64,000 bases of DNA from Candidatus Bathyarchaeota archaeon (GCA_022865885.1 JALHSQ010000134.1:62001-126000); one strand, 5' to 3'. Positions 26,844 to 35,506 are shown, numbered from the stretch's first letter. Translations and numbers: made by a program. The notes: generated by a model from the sequence alone, not told the origin.

Positions 26844-28047
26844 TCGTCTTTTCCTCCATTTTCATGGGTGGCATTGAAGCCACTCGCTTGGAAAACTCGT
26901 CCAGTTTCTGGTTGAAATCGTCAACACATCTCGGCGAGACTTCGTAAAGCTCAAAACGCTTAGACATGTTCATTTTCTTGAGTGCATTTTTCAACACGGT
27001 TACGTTTCTCTCAGCGGTTTCACCGCCTTCTTGGAGCTTGCAGTCTTCTTTCGCGCAGACGACAGCCATGACGCCGTCAAACCCGCTCTGCAGTGCGTTG
27101 ACAACGTGAACAGGATCTAGCGCTTTGAAACAAGGAACCTCAAAAACCGCGGCTTTCTTCCTGAGAAGCAAGCTCTCAGGGTCATCAAGGGCTGAAAACT
27201 CTGACCATTGACAGCAGAAGACCAGAATAGCTGGAGACTTGCCTCCTGCTTTGAGTTTCCTCGCCGCTTCCGCGTAGCTCTGCATGACTTTTTCGAATTC
27301 GAAGCCCTCAACCTGTATGGAATGGTGTGGACAAACTAGGGCACATGCCCCGCAGCCCATGCAGTCTTCATAGATGATCTTTGGGGTTGCGAATGGTTCT
27401 GCTTCTATGGCGTGGTATGGGCATATGAAAATGCATTTGTCGCAGCCGACGCATTTCTGTGTATCATAGGTTGCCTTCCGTGAATACTTGATCACGGTCA
27501 CTGCGTCGTTGTTGAGGCCTAATTGTTCAAGCAGTCTTCTGCTCAGCATTAGTCGTCTGGTGTTTATTTTGGTGCCTTCTTTGAATCTGCAGAAGGCGTC
27601 TTCACACTGGATGGAGATAACTCTCTTGATCCCAGAATTGAGGGCTTGGAAGATGAATTCAGTTGGTATGCGTCCAGAGCATGGCAGACGTAGTGGAATA
27701 TAGTTACTAACGTGCAAGCCTTGTTTTCTCAGGATTTCCTCGATTTCGCAGGTCGAAGGCGAGTTTCCCCGACACATCAAAACCAAAACATCGCTCTCGC
27801 ACCTCTTGCGCATCTGCTCAATATACTTCAGCAAGCTATCGTGGTCGTAATACACCATTTCTATGGCTAGCGAAGGGCATGCGCTGTAGCATATGCCGCA
27901 GACTTGGCATTTCTGCAAGTCTATCTCTACTTTGCCTGTTTCAGTGTCGCGTTTTATTGCTTCATAGGGGCAGATGGAATGGCATACGCAGCATTTGCTG
28001 CAGAGGTCTTGGTTGACATTCACTGCAACCGTACAGATCTTGCTCAT
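26836..28047 (-). CDS. tandem ferredoxin / MvhD-like electron carrier
   Basis: 403 residues laid out as two copies of one module. Module 1 has clusters CSKCCVCHSICP and CQVCGICYSACP, then an MvhD-like domain (VLMCRGN, LPCSGRIPTEF, IQCEDAFC). Module 2 has CVGCDKCIFICP and CMGCGACALVCP, then a second MvhD-like domain (FCCQWSEF, EVPCFKALDP, VCAKEDC). MvhD passes electrons from hydrogenase or formate dehydrogenase into heterodisulfide reductase. Here it precedes and overlaps NfnAB-like genes, suggesting it feeds a bifurcating complex with ferredoxin electrons. Both modules keep their cysteines, so both could be redox active. Confidence 0.85.
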   Translation of the reverse strand: MSKICTVAVNVNQDLCSKCCVCHSICPYEAIKRDTETGKVEIDLQKCQVCGICYSACPSLAIEMVYYDHDSLLKYIEQMRKRCESDVLVLMCRGNSPSTCEIEEILRKQGLHVSNYIPLRLPCSGRIPTEFIFQALNSGIKRVISIQCEDAFCRFKEGTKINTRRLMLSRRLLEQLGLNNDAVTVIKYSRKATYDTQKCVGCDKCIFICPYHAIEAEPFATPKIIYEDCMGCGACALVCPHHSIQVEGFEFEKVMQSYAEAARKLKAGGKSPAILVFCCQWSEFSALDDPESLLLRKKAAVFEVPCFKALDPVHVVNALQSGFDGVMAVVCAKEDCKLQEGGETAERNVTVLKNALKKMNMSKRFELYEVSPRCVDDFNQKLDEFSKRVASMPPMKMEEKTIV

Positions 28048-28162
28048 TACAGTTTTTCACCACTTTGCTTGGTTGGCGTCTAAACTGTCATGAGATATTG
28101 CCCTTCAGAACACCTAGATATTTCTTCGCTTAGCAGAATGATGCTTTGATCTTGGATTCTGC

Positions 28163-29104
28163 TTATTGCTTGTAGTAGGGTCTTCTAACATAACCGTATG
28201 CTTCAGTGGCCGCTGTCGTGCCTTGACCGACGGCGGTTCCAACCTGCTTGACAGGATGATTTGTCACGTCGCCTGCTGCAAAAACTCCATTGACGTTTGT
28301 TCGCTGCTTCACATCCACCACTATGTAGCCATCCTCGTCAACTGCAACCCCGGCTTCCTTGGCGAGTCGGCTGTTAGGGTCCTCACCAACTTGAACGAAG
28401 ACACCATCGATAAGTGTTTCCCGGGTTTCTCCTGTTGCATTGTTGAATAGTACAACACTGTTGACGAGTCTGTCGCCCTTGATTTCCTTAACTTCAGTAT
28501 TCAACAGGGTTTCGATGTTTTGCTTTTCCTTCAGAGTCCTGATGAGAGCTTCTTCCCCTCTGAAAGCGTCTTTTCGATGGGCGATCTTCACCTTGGAGGC
28601 TATGTCAGCAAGGTAGAGTGCGGTTATTAGAGCCGAGTTTCCACCTCCAACGACGAGCAATTGCTTGCCTTTGAACAAGGGTCCGTCACATAGCCCGCAG
28701 TAGCTGACTCCCCTGCCGCGAAAATGAGTCTCTCCTGGAACGCCAAGCTGTCGATATTGACCTCCAGTGGCAATTATGATTGTTTTTGTCTCATAGATTG
28801 TCTTGCTTGATCTTACGATCATTGTTTTAGGCTTGAGGTCTATTTGCGTGGCTTCTTCGAATTCGCGGATTTTCACTCCTGCATTCTTGGCGTGGTCAGC
28901 CATTTTTTGTGCAAGCTCAAGTCCCAATATGCTGCTGAAGCCTAGGTAGTTCTGGATTATTGGGGCGTCTGCTGCTGTTCCACCGGCGATTTTTTCATCT
29001 AGAACAAGTGTTTCTAGACCACTTCTTGTGCCGTAAATTCCAGCTGCCAATCCGGCTGGGCCAGCCCCAATGATTATCAAGTCCCAGTTCTCCATTGGAA
29101 ACAA
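28163..29104 (-). CDS. trxB: thioredoxin-disulfide reductase
   Basis: About 310 residues. FAD motif IIGAGPAGLAAGIYG is at the N-terminus, the redox-active pair is in SYCGLCDGPLF, NADPH motif VVGGGNSALITALYL follows, and the C-terminal FAGDVTN motif closes the FAD site. It transfers NADPH electrons to thioredoxin. The frame opens at TTG 29104; ATG at 29095 has an AGG site at better spacing and is the likely start. It stands 115 bases upstream of the Nfn operon on the same strand. Confidence 0.9.
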   Translation of the reverse strand: MFPMENWDLIIIGAGPAGLAAGIYGTRSGLETLVLDEKIAGGTAADAPIIQNYLGFSSILGLELAQKMADHAKNAGVKIREFEEATQIDLKPKTMIVRSSKTIYETKTIIIATGGQYRQLGVPGETHFRGRGVSYCGLCDGPLFKGKQLLVVGGGNSALITALYLADIASKVKIAHRKDAFRGEEALIRTLKEKQNIETLLNTEVKEIKGDRLVNSVVLFNNATGETRETLIDGVFVQVGEDPNSRLAKEAGVAVDEDGYIVVDVKQRTNVNGVFAAGDVTNHPVKQVGTAVGQGTTAATEAYGYVRRPYYKQ

Positions 29105-29344
29105 CCTTGCGCATTGTTTCTAAGCGAGAAGGGCACTTATGAATTGTTCGTAACGCGTGCTTCAACCTAAATTCGGTAGACATGTTTTCACTAGTTGATT
29201 AAGCCTTCAAGCTGGGCGATTTCTTTCCTTCTTAGCTAGTCCTATCATAGCGCGCATTTCGATTTGTTACAGTCCGGTCGTAAAAAGAATTTCGCGGGGT
29301 CAGTATTGCACTTAGCGCGAAGTGTGCCAAACCTTTAATCCGAG

Positions 29345-30478
29345 ATGATAGTGGCATTCTTCGAGGTGAAGAATGTTTTGCACGAGGAACTAGCTAGAGT
29401 GGTTGTTAAAGACGCTTTGGGCATCAATTCAAGCGACGTCGTCACAATCACAACATGGGATCACACAATCGATGTCGCCAATGCATTTGCCGTCGAATGC
29501 TTTAGACAAGGCGCGGACGCCATCATAGTCCTTTGGACGGACGAGTACTACTATGGACTGCTGAGGGAGCTGTCTGAAGCAAGTCTGGGGGAGCATTCAA
29601 AGATATGCGAAATGTTCACTGAGACTGAGACAGCCACTATCGGCATGTTCGGTCCGAAAAACCCTGAAGGTTTGAAGCTGTTGTCTCCTTCAAAGATCAA
29701 CGCTTGGGGAGAAGGGGAAAGAAAATCGCACTATCCTAGAAACATAGAGAGGTGCATCAGAAATGTTGGCCTTCCCTTGGCATTGTTGACTCCAGAGAGA
29801 GCGAAAGTCTACGGCTTCAAGTTCGAAAGCTGGAAGAAGGCGATGAACGACGCCTTGTCAATGGATTTGAAGAAGATAACGAAGAAGGGGCGTGAGGTTG
29901 CCTCGATAATTGAGAAAGCACATGAGGTTCATTTGACAGCGGCAAACGGAACGGATCTTACTTTCGATTTGAACAAGAGGCCTGTCCACGTCGACGACGG
30001 CATAATCGACAAAGAAGACCTCGCGAAGAAATCGTTTGATGCGCAGTTGCCAGCAGGGTCTGTTTTGACGACCATCGTTGAGAGCAGTGGCAACGGAAAA
30101 GTGAACTTCGACCAGCCGCTTCAGTCGATGGGTCTGAATGTAACGGGCATCGAATGGGAATTCAAGGATGGAAAGCTAGTAGCTATGAAAGCAAGAAAGA
30201 ACCTGGAACCGATTTCTAGGCAATTCGAGAAAGCCTCAGGAGACAAGGACAGAATAAGCTTCCTTCAAATAGGACTGAACCCGAAGGCGGAATACGGGTA
30301 TTTGATGGATCACATTGTTGAAGGAGCGGTGCAGATAGGCGTCGGAGATAACGAGTATATTGGTGGGAGAAACAGCTCGTCGTTCGGGACGGTTGCGACG
30401 ATGGGCAAAGCGACACTTGACATTGACGGAAGAACAATACTCAGCAAAGGCAAACTATCGCTTAAGTCAAGTTCTTGA
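29345..30478 (+). CDS. M29 aminopeptidase-like protein lacking metal ligands
   Basis: 377 residues with the overall plan of M29 aminopeptidases, including the N-terminal domain and the GDNEYIGGRNSSS region. The family metal ligands seem to be missing: the PxGEVF glutamate is Ser in LPAGSVLTT, the DE pair reads MDH, the His of GTVHIALG is Gln in GAVQIGVG, and the HxD motif is FGTVAT. It may be an inactive homologue or a different enzyme with the same scaffold. ATG at 29345 has no clear ribosome site. A free-standing gene. Confidence 0.72.
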   Translation: MIVAFFEVKNVLHEELARVVVKDALGINSSDVVTITTWDHTIDVANAFAVECFRQGADAIIVLWTDEYYYGLLRELSEASLGEHSKICEMFTETETATIGMFGPKNPEGLKLLSPSKINAWGEGERKSHYPRNIERCIRNVGLPLALLTPERAKVYGFKFESWKKAMNDALSMDLKKITKKGREVASIIEKAHEVHLTAANGTDLTFDLNKRPVHVDDGIIDKEDLAKKSFDAQLPAGSVLTTIVESSGNGKVNFDQPLQSMGLNVTGIEWEFKDGKLVAMKARKNLEPISRQFEKASGDKDRISFLQIGLNPKAEYGYLMDHIVEGAVQIGVGDNEYIGGRNSSSFGTVATMGKATLDIDGRTILSKGKLSLKSSS

Positions 30479-30892
30479 TCGTGTAGGCCCGAAACTGGTG
30501 GGCGCGTCAAAAGCCTTTCGCTAAAGAATCGCATACGTGCAGTTAAACGCAATTCTAGAGATTATTCCCTGCCATTCTCGGAAAAGAAGCTCAATTCTTT
30601 GAGAATTGTTCTCTGTCACAGAGTTTCGAAAAAAAGCCAAAAACAACATTGCTTATATTGGCTTTTCGAGAATTGGAGTTTCCTCTGATTTGTGATCGTT
30701 TGTTACAGCTTTTTGTTACAAAAACCCATTGAAAACCGCTCTTTGTTGTTTAGCACTGTACAACAGATTAACTGTGGATTGGTCTAGAGTGCTGTGTCTT
30801 CTTCTCTTGCTTCCAGAACTTGGATTCTCATAACAGTTCTCTTATGTACGTGATTGTCTTAAGAAGAACGTATCTCATCAAAGTGTTGGAAG
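30479..30892. other. AT-rich intergenic stretch
   Basis: No gene can be supported. It holds a perfect inverted repeat CAATTCT-TTG-AGAATTG at 30592-30608 and a second AGAATTG near 30671. These could be operator sites for the EamA transporter gene, 285 bases further on, or remnants of an unrelated hairpin. Several weak TATA-like sequences are present. Confidence 0.5.
30592..30608. repeat. perfect 7-base inverted repeat
   Basis: CAATTCT and AGAATTG flank TTG. AGAATTG recurs about 70 bases downstream, hinting at a paired regulator-binding site. Confidence 0.4.
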
Positions 30893-31801
30893 ATGAGTTG
30901 TTTGAGTGTTGCAAAGGAGTCTGGAAGAGAATTTCAAGGTTATCTCTTGATTGTTCTAGCGTCTGTTCTCTGGGGAACAATGGGGATACTTGCAAAGTTG
31001 TCTTTCGTGTACGGAATTCTTCCGGAAACTTTGATTTCCCTTAGACTCCTCATCAGTTTTGCAACGATATTTCTTTCCCTGTTATTAGTCCGTAGGAGCG
31101 CGTTAAGGGTTCAGAAAAAGGATGCTCTCTTCTTTCTGGCTTTCGGGGTGTTGGCGGTGGCTTTTCAGCGTATCTCCTATTTCTATGCCGTAGAGCTGAC
31201 AACTGCAACTATAGCCGCTATGCTCTACTACACGTACCCGCTGTTCGTGATTATTCTGGCCAGAATACTCCTCAAAGAGAAAACAACCTTGGGAGAGATA
31301 TTCGGCATTATTCTCTCATTCTTGGGCGTCATGCTCGTTGTGAGAGCGTATGAGGTTTCTGCATTGAGTGCCAATCTAGCAGGAATAATCTTCGGGTTGC
31401 TTTCTGGTCTTCTTTTTGCTGTCTACTTCATGTTGACAAAGAAACTGAGGAAAAAGTATGCAAGCTGGACGATAACGCTCTACGGAGAGGGAATAGGCGC
31501 TTTGACGTTGATGCCGGTAGCGGTCGTCTCAGTTCCAGAGATAGCAGCATTTCCGCTTCAGCTTTGGCTGCTGATCTTCACGATAGCTTTGGTTCCATCT
31601 CTCTTGGCCTACACGCTTTATTCCCACGCCTTGAAATACGTCAAAACCTCCAAAGCTAGCGTGCTCGCTGTAATAGAGCCGTTAGCAGCAGCATTCTTCT
31701 CCATCGGTTTACTAGCGGAAAGGCTTCAAACCCTGCAAATAGTGGGAATAGCCCTGGCTTTGGCAGGGGTCGTTCTGATCTTCTGGCGCCAGACTGAATG
31801 A
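30893..31801 (+). CDS. EamA/DMT-family transporter
   Basis: 302 residues with ten membrane helices in two repeated five-helix halves. The first half has VLWGTMGILAKL and the second AGIIFGLLSGLLFAVYFML, the usual EamA start motifs; the last helix carries AGVVLIFWRQ. DMT transporters export amino acids, nucleotides or other small metabolites; the substrate is not evident. It is transcribed alone from a 414-base intergenic region. Confidence 0.87.
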   Translation: MSCLSVAKESGREFQGYLLIVLASVLWGTMGILAKLSFVYGILPETLISLRLLISFATIFLSLLLVRRSALRVQKKDALFFLAFGVLAVAFQRISYFYAVELTTATIAAMLYYTYPLFVIILARILLKEKTTLGEIFGIILSFLGVMLVVRAYEVSALSANLAGIIFGLLSGLLFAVYFMLTKKLRKKYASWTITLYGEGIGALTLMPVAVVSVPEIAAFPLQLWLLIFTIALVPSLLAYTLYSHALKYVKTSKASVLAVIEPLAAAFFSIGLLAERLQTLQIVGIALALAGVVLIFWRQTE

Positions 31802-31931
31802 CTGTCAATGTGTACCTCGGAGCCTTGGTTATCGGAAACATGCGATTGATGGGATTTCCGAATTGGAAAGCAATGAGGGAAAAAGACTCTGCGTGGCACA
31901 CAATGAGCAAGACTATGCTTGTCCCAGCAAC

Positions 31932-31939
31932 TTTTAATA
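31932..31939 (+). promoter_or_regulatory. TATA-type promoter for the MFS gene
   Basis: TTTTAATA places a transcript start about 31961, some 12 bases before ATG 31974. Confidence 0.45.
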
Positions 31940-31973
31940 GGAATATTCAGAGACATGTTCAAGGCTTTACACA

Positions 31974-33368
31974 ATGGGAAGTCAATCGACCGAAACAGCT
32001 TCGCCAACCAAGACTGGCAAGACAGGCATGACAGGTTTCACTATTGTCTGGATTGGCCAAATGCTATCACTTCTCGGCACAAACATGACAGGTTTCGCGT
32101 TGGCAATTTGGATATATGAAGTGACGGCGGAGAGCTTCCGAGCCACAGCATTTTCGCTCGTTGCTTTCTTTGGGTTTGCACCTTTGATTCTGGTAAGTCC
32201 AATAGCTGGAGCCATTGTTGATCGTTACGATCGAAAGAAGGTGATGATGCTTGCCGACTTGGCTGCAGGACTGCCCACCATTGCAGTGCTTTTGCTTTAC
32301 ACCACCGGCAACTTGCAGTTGTGGCACATATTTGTAACAGGAGCCTGCTCTTCTAGCTTTCAAGCTTTTCATTTCCCAGCTTATTCTGCTGCAGTCACAA
32401 TGATGGTTCGCAAGGAAAACTATGGACGTGCCAGCGGCATGCTTGCAACCGCACAGTTTGTTTCAGGCATCTTCGCCCCCATAGCAGGTGCCCTCATTCT
32501 AACAGTGGCTGGCCTCCCAGCAGTGCTGATGATTGACATTACCACTTTTGTCGTGGCTGTAAGCATGCTTCTACTTGTGCACATTCCGAGACCACCAATG
32601 ACTGAGGCTGGACGCAAGGGAATCGGGAACATATGGAAGGAATCGTTTTACGGGTTTCGCTACATTTATGAACGCCGCAGCCTGCTAGGTTTGCAGCTGA
32701 CATTTTTCTGTGTCAACTTCATCGCAACGTTCAGCAACGTGCTCTTGGTCCCGATGATCCTCTCGCGAGTTGGGGACTACCAGACCGGCCAAATCATATT
32801 AGGTAGTGTTCTTTCAGTCATGGGAATTGGCGGTGTAGCTGGAAGCATCGTGATGAGTGTGTGGGGTGGTCCACGACGTAGGGTCAACGGCATACTGTTT
32901 GGGATGGTTCTGCTGAGCTTGACTGGAGTCTTGCTGATGGGGCTGGGTCGCGAATTCTACGTATGGGCTATTGCCTCGTTTCTTGCGATGTTCCTGCTTC
33001 CTATCATCCAAAGTTGTAGCCAGGCAATATGGCAAGCGAAAGTTGCTCCTGACGTGCAGGGGCGAGTCTTTGCAACAAGGCTTCTTATTGCTCAAATATC
33101 GTCGCCCGTGGCAATGCTAATGGCTGGACCTCTAGCCGACAGCGTGTTTGAGCCAGGCATGAAATCTGGTGGCAATCTGTCACCTGTTTTCGGCTGGTTG
33201 ATCGGCACAGGACCAGGCGCTGGTATGGCGCTTATGTTCTTGATAACTGGAATAGTGTGCGCATTCATTGGTTTAGGCGCTTACGCCGTTCGTGTGGTGA
33301 GGAACGCGGAGGACATCCTGCCTGACCATGACGCAAAAGAAGCGACAGCATTAGAGAATTCGGCTTAG
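31974..33368 (+). CDS. MFS transporter, MFS_3 / macrolide-efflux-like
   Basis: 464 residues with about 12 membrane helices. The loop between helices 2 and 3 has the family motif GAIVDRYDRKKVMML, and the C-terminal half has PDVQGRVFATRLL, both characteristic of the EntS/MefA exporter branch. It probably extrudes a hydrophobic compound or siderophore; substrate unknown. ATG at 31974. No regulator is adjacent. Codon use looks like its neighbours, though this exporter branch is often exchanged between bacteria and archaea. Confidence 0.85.
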   Translation: MGSQSTETASPTKTGKTGMTGFTIVWIGQMLSLLGTNMTGFALAIWIYEVTAESFRATAFSLVAFFGFAPLILVSPIAGAIVDRYDRKKVMMLADLAAGLPTIAVLLLYTTGNLQLWHIFVTGACSSSFQAFHFPAYSAAVTMMVRKENYGRASGMLATAQFVSGIFAPIAGALILTVAGLPAVLMIDITTFVVAVSMLLLVHIPRPPMTEAGRKGIGNIWKESFYGFRYIYERRSLLGLQLTFFCVNFIATFSNVLLVPMILSRVGDYQTGQIILGSVLSVMGIGGVAGSIVMSVWGGPRRRVNGILFGMVLLSLTGVLLMGLGREFYVWAIASFLAMFLLPIIQSCSQAIWQAKVAPDVQGRVFATRLLIAQISSPVAMLMAGPLADSVFEPGMKSGGNLSPVFGWLIGTGPGAGMALMFLITGIVCAFIGLGAYAVRVVRNAEDILPDHDAKEATALENSA

Positions 33369-33391
33369 TGAATCCGGCTTGAAGTCGGATG

Positions 33392-33413
33392 TCTCCCGCA
33401 ACTCCCACTTTTT
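33392..33413. repeat. dispersed intergenic motif, copy B
   Basis: One mismatch from copy A over 22 bases (TCTCCCGCAACTCCC then CT/T tract). It starts 24 bases after the MFS stop codon and may serve as that gene's terminator. Confidence 0.6.
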
Positions 33414-33541
33414 CCTCTTTTTGTTGTTGATTTTGTGTCAGGTTGTTCACCATGTCTTGAACAAGCTCTCTGTTGGCTATTAATCATGGATTATGGTTTT
33501 GCGTAACCATTTTAAAGGTGGTCTGGCTCTTCTACTTCTAT

Positions 33542-33727
33542 GTGGTTGGATCTTTGACGAAGTCTGTTCTTGAAAGGGTTAAGAAGATAGACAGAAAGCT
33601 TGATGAACTGAGAATGTTCTTGGAAGACGTTTTCTTGACGCCTGAGGAAAGCATTTTGCTGGAAGATGTTGACAAACTGGTTAAGAGGAAGAAGCTTGAA
33701 GAGTTGACGTCGCTAGATGACGTTTAA
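33542..33727 (+). CDS. probable antitoxin of a RelE/ParE-type pair
   Basis: About 61 residues, mostly one long helix with KSVLERVKKIDRKLDELRMF and a C-terminal acidic-to-basic tail ending SLDDV. The frame is open back to 33473, but a TATA-like ATTTTAAA at 33509-33516 puts the transcript start near 33537, so GTG at 33542 (or a later start) is more likely than the hydrophobic upstream extension. It overlaps the toxin gene by 11 bases, the normal pattern for these pairs. The small size and lack of DNA-binding motif leave the antitoxin family open. Confidence 0.68.
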   Translation: MVGSLTKSVLERVKKIDRKLDELRMFLEDVFLTPEESILLEDVDKLVKRKKLEELTSLDDV

Positions 33728-33977
33728 GGTTTTCCTACACAGAAAGGCCGCGAAGTTTCTAGAAGACATGAACACCAGAGATAGAGAACGAGTGAAAGAG
33801 GGCCTTAAAAGTCTTCAGGATTTTCCCGCTGCTGGGCTTGACCTTGTCAAGATATCCGGGGAAGACGACGTCTATCGTGTTCGTTTTGGCAAGTTAAGAG
33901 CGCTCTTCAAGGTTTACAAGAGCGAAAAAACCATCGTGATCGTAAAGATTGATCACAGAAAACGAGTTTATGGATGA
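33717..33977 (+). CDS. RelE/ParE-superfamily toxin
   Basis: 86 residues. The fold is seen in FKVFLHRKAAKFLEDM, then the helices DRERVKEGLKSL, then the strands DDVYRVRFGKLRALFKVYK and IVIVKIDHRKRVYG, the end being typical of the RelE family. RelE toxins cut mRNA in the ribosome A site; ParE members attack gyrase. The C-terminal H-RKRVY supports the RelE type. Paired with the overlapping upstream gene. Confidence 0.83.
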   Translation: MTFKVFLHRKAAKFLEDMNTRDRERVKEGLKSLQDFPAAGLDLVKISGEDDVYRVRFGKLRALFKVYKSEKTIVIVKIDHRKRVYG

Positions 33978-34025
33978 GCCCCAGCCGAAATCTTTAGAAT
34001 AGCAGACTTTGGCCTCTGGACAACC

Positions 34026-34056
34026 CCCTCGCATTCTTGCTATAGAGGTGCGAGGG
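34026..34056. repeat. inverted repeat beside repeat copy C
   Basis: CCCTCGCA and TGCGAGGG are perfect complements separated by 15 bases, so an 8-base stem can form in RNA from either strand. Confidence 0.5.
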
Positions 34057-34086
34057 AGAATTCGAACCCTAGTCTGAGTGGCGAAG

Positions 34087-34108
34087 TTCCCGCAAATCCT
34101 CTCTTTTT
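34087..34108. repeat. dispersed intergenic motif, copy C
   Basis: TTCCCGCAAATCC followed by a CT/T tail, diverged from copies A and B but in the same arrangement. Directly before it lies a sequence that on the minus strand reads like a tRNA T arm. Confidence 0.5.
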
Positions 34109-34359
34109 GATCTTATTCGCCGCACACTTAGAGAGTATGGATGTTCCGAAATCTACTCTTGAATTGGGAATTGGTTGCATATTTGGAACGATGCTTTTCA
34201 GACAAGTCGTGGTCATGGTGAAAAGAGAAATCTTTTTTTCAGCAAGCAATCCTAAGGATGCTTCTTATGTGTTAGGGCACACAATCATCCATGACTGAAG
34301 CAGAGGTAAGCATGAGCCACGTTAGAAACAGATTTCGGGACAAACATGCGCGGAAGGAG

Positions 34360-35478
34360 TTAGATGGCCTGTGCGAGCAGTTCTGCTATGTCCATTATTT
34401 GGATCTTTCCTTCCAAACCAGTTGTCTTGACGGCGTCTTCAAACGTTAGCAAGCAGTATGGGCAAGCCACGGCCAATATTTCTGCGCCTGATTCTGCAGC
34501 CTCCTTAACACGGTTTTCCGCTAAACGTTCTCCTGGGATGTCCACCCACATTCTTCCCCCGCCGCCTTCGCAGCAGACGCTTCTGGATCTTGAACGGTCA
34601 AACTCGACCAGTTTAGCACCTGGCACGCTTTCGATCACTTTTCTCGGTTCATCGTAAATTCCGTTTTGTTTGCCCAAGAAGCATGGGTCGTGATAGATGA
34701 CTTTCTTGTTCACTTCCTTGGAAAACGTGAGCCTTCCTGTTTCGATTAGTTTTGCCAGCGTTTGCGTGTGGTGCTGAGGTTCGAAGCTTGACTGGTTATA
34801 CCTGTTCTTGAAAGCATGGTAGCCGTGTGGGCAGCTTGTCACTACTTGCTTCACGCCGTACTTGTTGAACGCTTTCATGTTTTCTTCAACCAGAAAGTCA
34901 AACAGGCCTTTTTCGCCCATTCCATAGACTTCGCTTCCACAGCAGTTTTCCTCATCTCCAAGTATCCCGAAGTTCAACCCGGCCTTTTCGAAGCATTTTG
35001 CAAGACTTTTCGACACACTCTGCACTCTTGGGTCGTATGCAGACGTGCAGCCAACGTAGAATAGGGTTTCTGCGCCTTGTGAGATGTGTTTCAAGTTTAG
35101 TTCTCGGTTCCATTCAGAGCGTTTGTTGCGTACTCTTCCCCAAGGGTTACCGTTCTTGAATATGCTTTCCAACGCATCGCGAATCGTCGGCGCTATTTGG
35201 CCTTCTTCCACTGCCATGCTACGGACATCAATCAAGAACTCGTATGGGTTCAGGCCTTTTGGGCATCGGACGCCGCAGGTTGAGCATGTGGTGCAGCTCC
35301 ACAGTTCGTTTTGAGGATGAATAGTTAGCTTGCCGAATGTGGCTGCTTCTCGCATGTAGCGCCTGATGTTGAGATTCCCTTTCTTGGCGACTGGGCAGCT
35401 TCCGGTGCACATGCCGCATTGAATGCATTCGAGAAGCTTGTGTTTCTGGGTTATTTCTTGGGCGTTCATCATGATCAT
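34360..35478 (-). CDS. hdrD: HdrD-like (fused HdrC-HdrB) iron-sulfur protein
   Basis: 372 residues. The N-terminal HdrC-like part has two [4Fe-4S] motifs, CIQCGMCTGSCP and CTTCSTCGVRCP. The rest has two CCG domains: first ENCCGSEVYG with CPHGY, second HDPCFLGKQNG with VCCEGGGGRMW and CPYCLLTFED. In methanogens such proteins bind the noncubane clusters of heterodisulfide reductase, but the same architecture serves other thiol or quinone reductases. No membrane segment. Start is one of ATG 35478, 35472 or 35469. It is divergent from hdrA and probably works with it. Confidence 0.85.
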   Translation of the reverse strand: MIMMNAQEITQKHKLLECIQCGMCTGSCPVAKKGNLNIRRYMREAATFGKLTIHPQNELWSCTTCSTCGVRCPKGLNPYEFLIDVRSMAVEEGQIAPTIRDALESIFKNGNPWGRVRNKRSEWNRELNLKHISQGAETLFYVGCTSAYDPRVQSVSKSLAKCFEKAGLNFGILGDEENCCGSEVYGMGEKGLFDFLVEENMKAFNKYGVKQVVTSCPHGYHAFKNRYNQSSFEPQHHTQTLAKLIETGRLTFSKEVNKKVIYHDPCFLGKQNGIYDEPRKVIESVPGAKLVEFDRSRSRSVCCEGGGGRMWVDIPGERLAENRVKEAAESGAEILAVACPYCLLTFEDAVKTTGLEGKIQIMDIAELLAQAI

Positions 35479-35506
35479 CGTGTTTGCTTAGAGTGGAGGC
35501 ATAAGA

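Larger units (their letters stand above)
33978..34359. other. intergenic stretch with inverted repeat and repeat copy C
   Basis: Contains an 8-base inverted repeat (34026-34056), a T-loop-like GGTTCGAAT on the minus strand near 34060, and copy C of the dispersed motif. Frames at 34040-34249 and 34107-34298 have no support. It may hold a small RNA or a degenerate mobile or tRNA-derived sequence. Confidence 0.5.

Noticed and set aside
34040-34249. Frame and tRNA-like sequence in the spacer before hdrD
   Set aside because: A 78-base segment has a T-loop-like sequence and matching ends, but the T stem mispairs and no D arm or anticodon arm can be folded, so it is not a functional tRNA.
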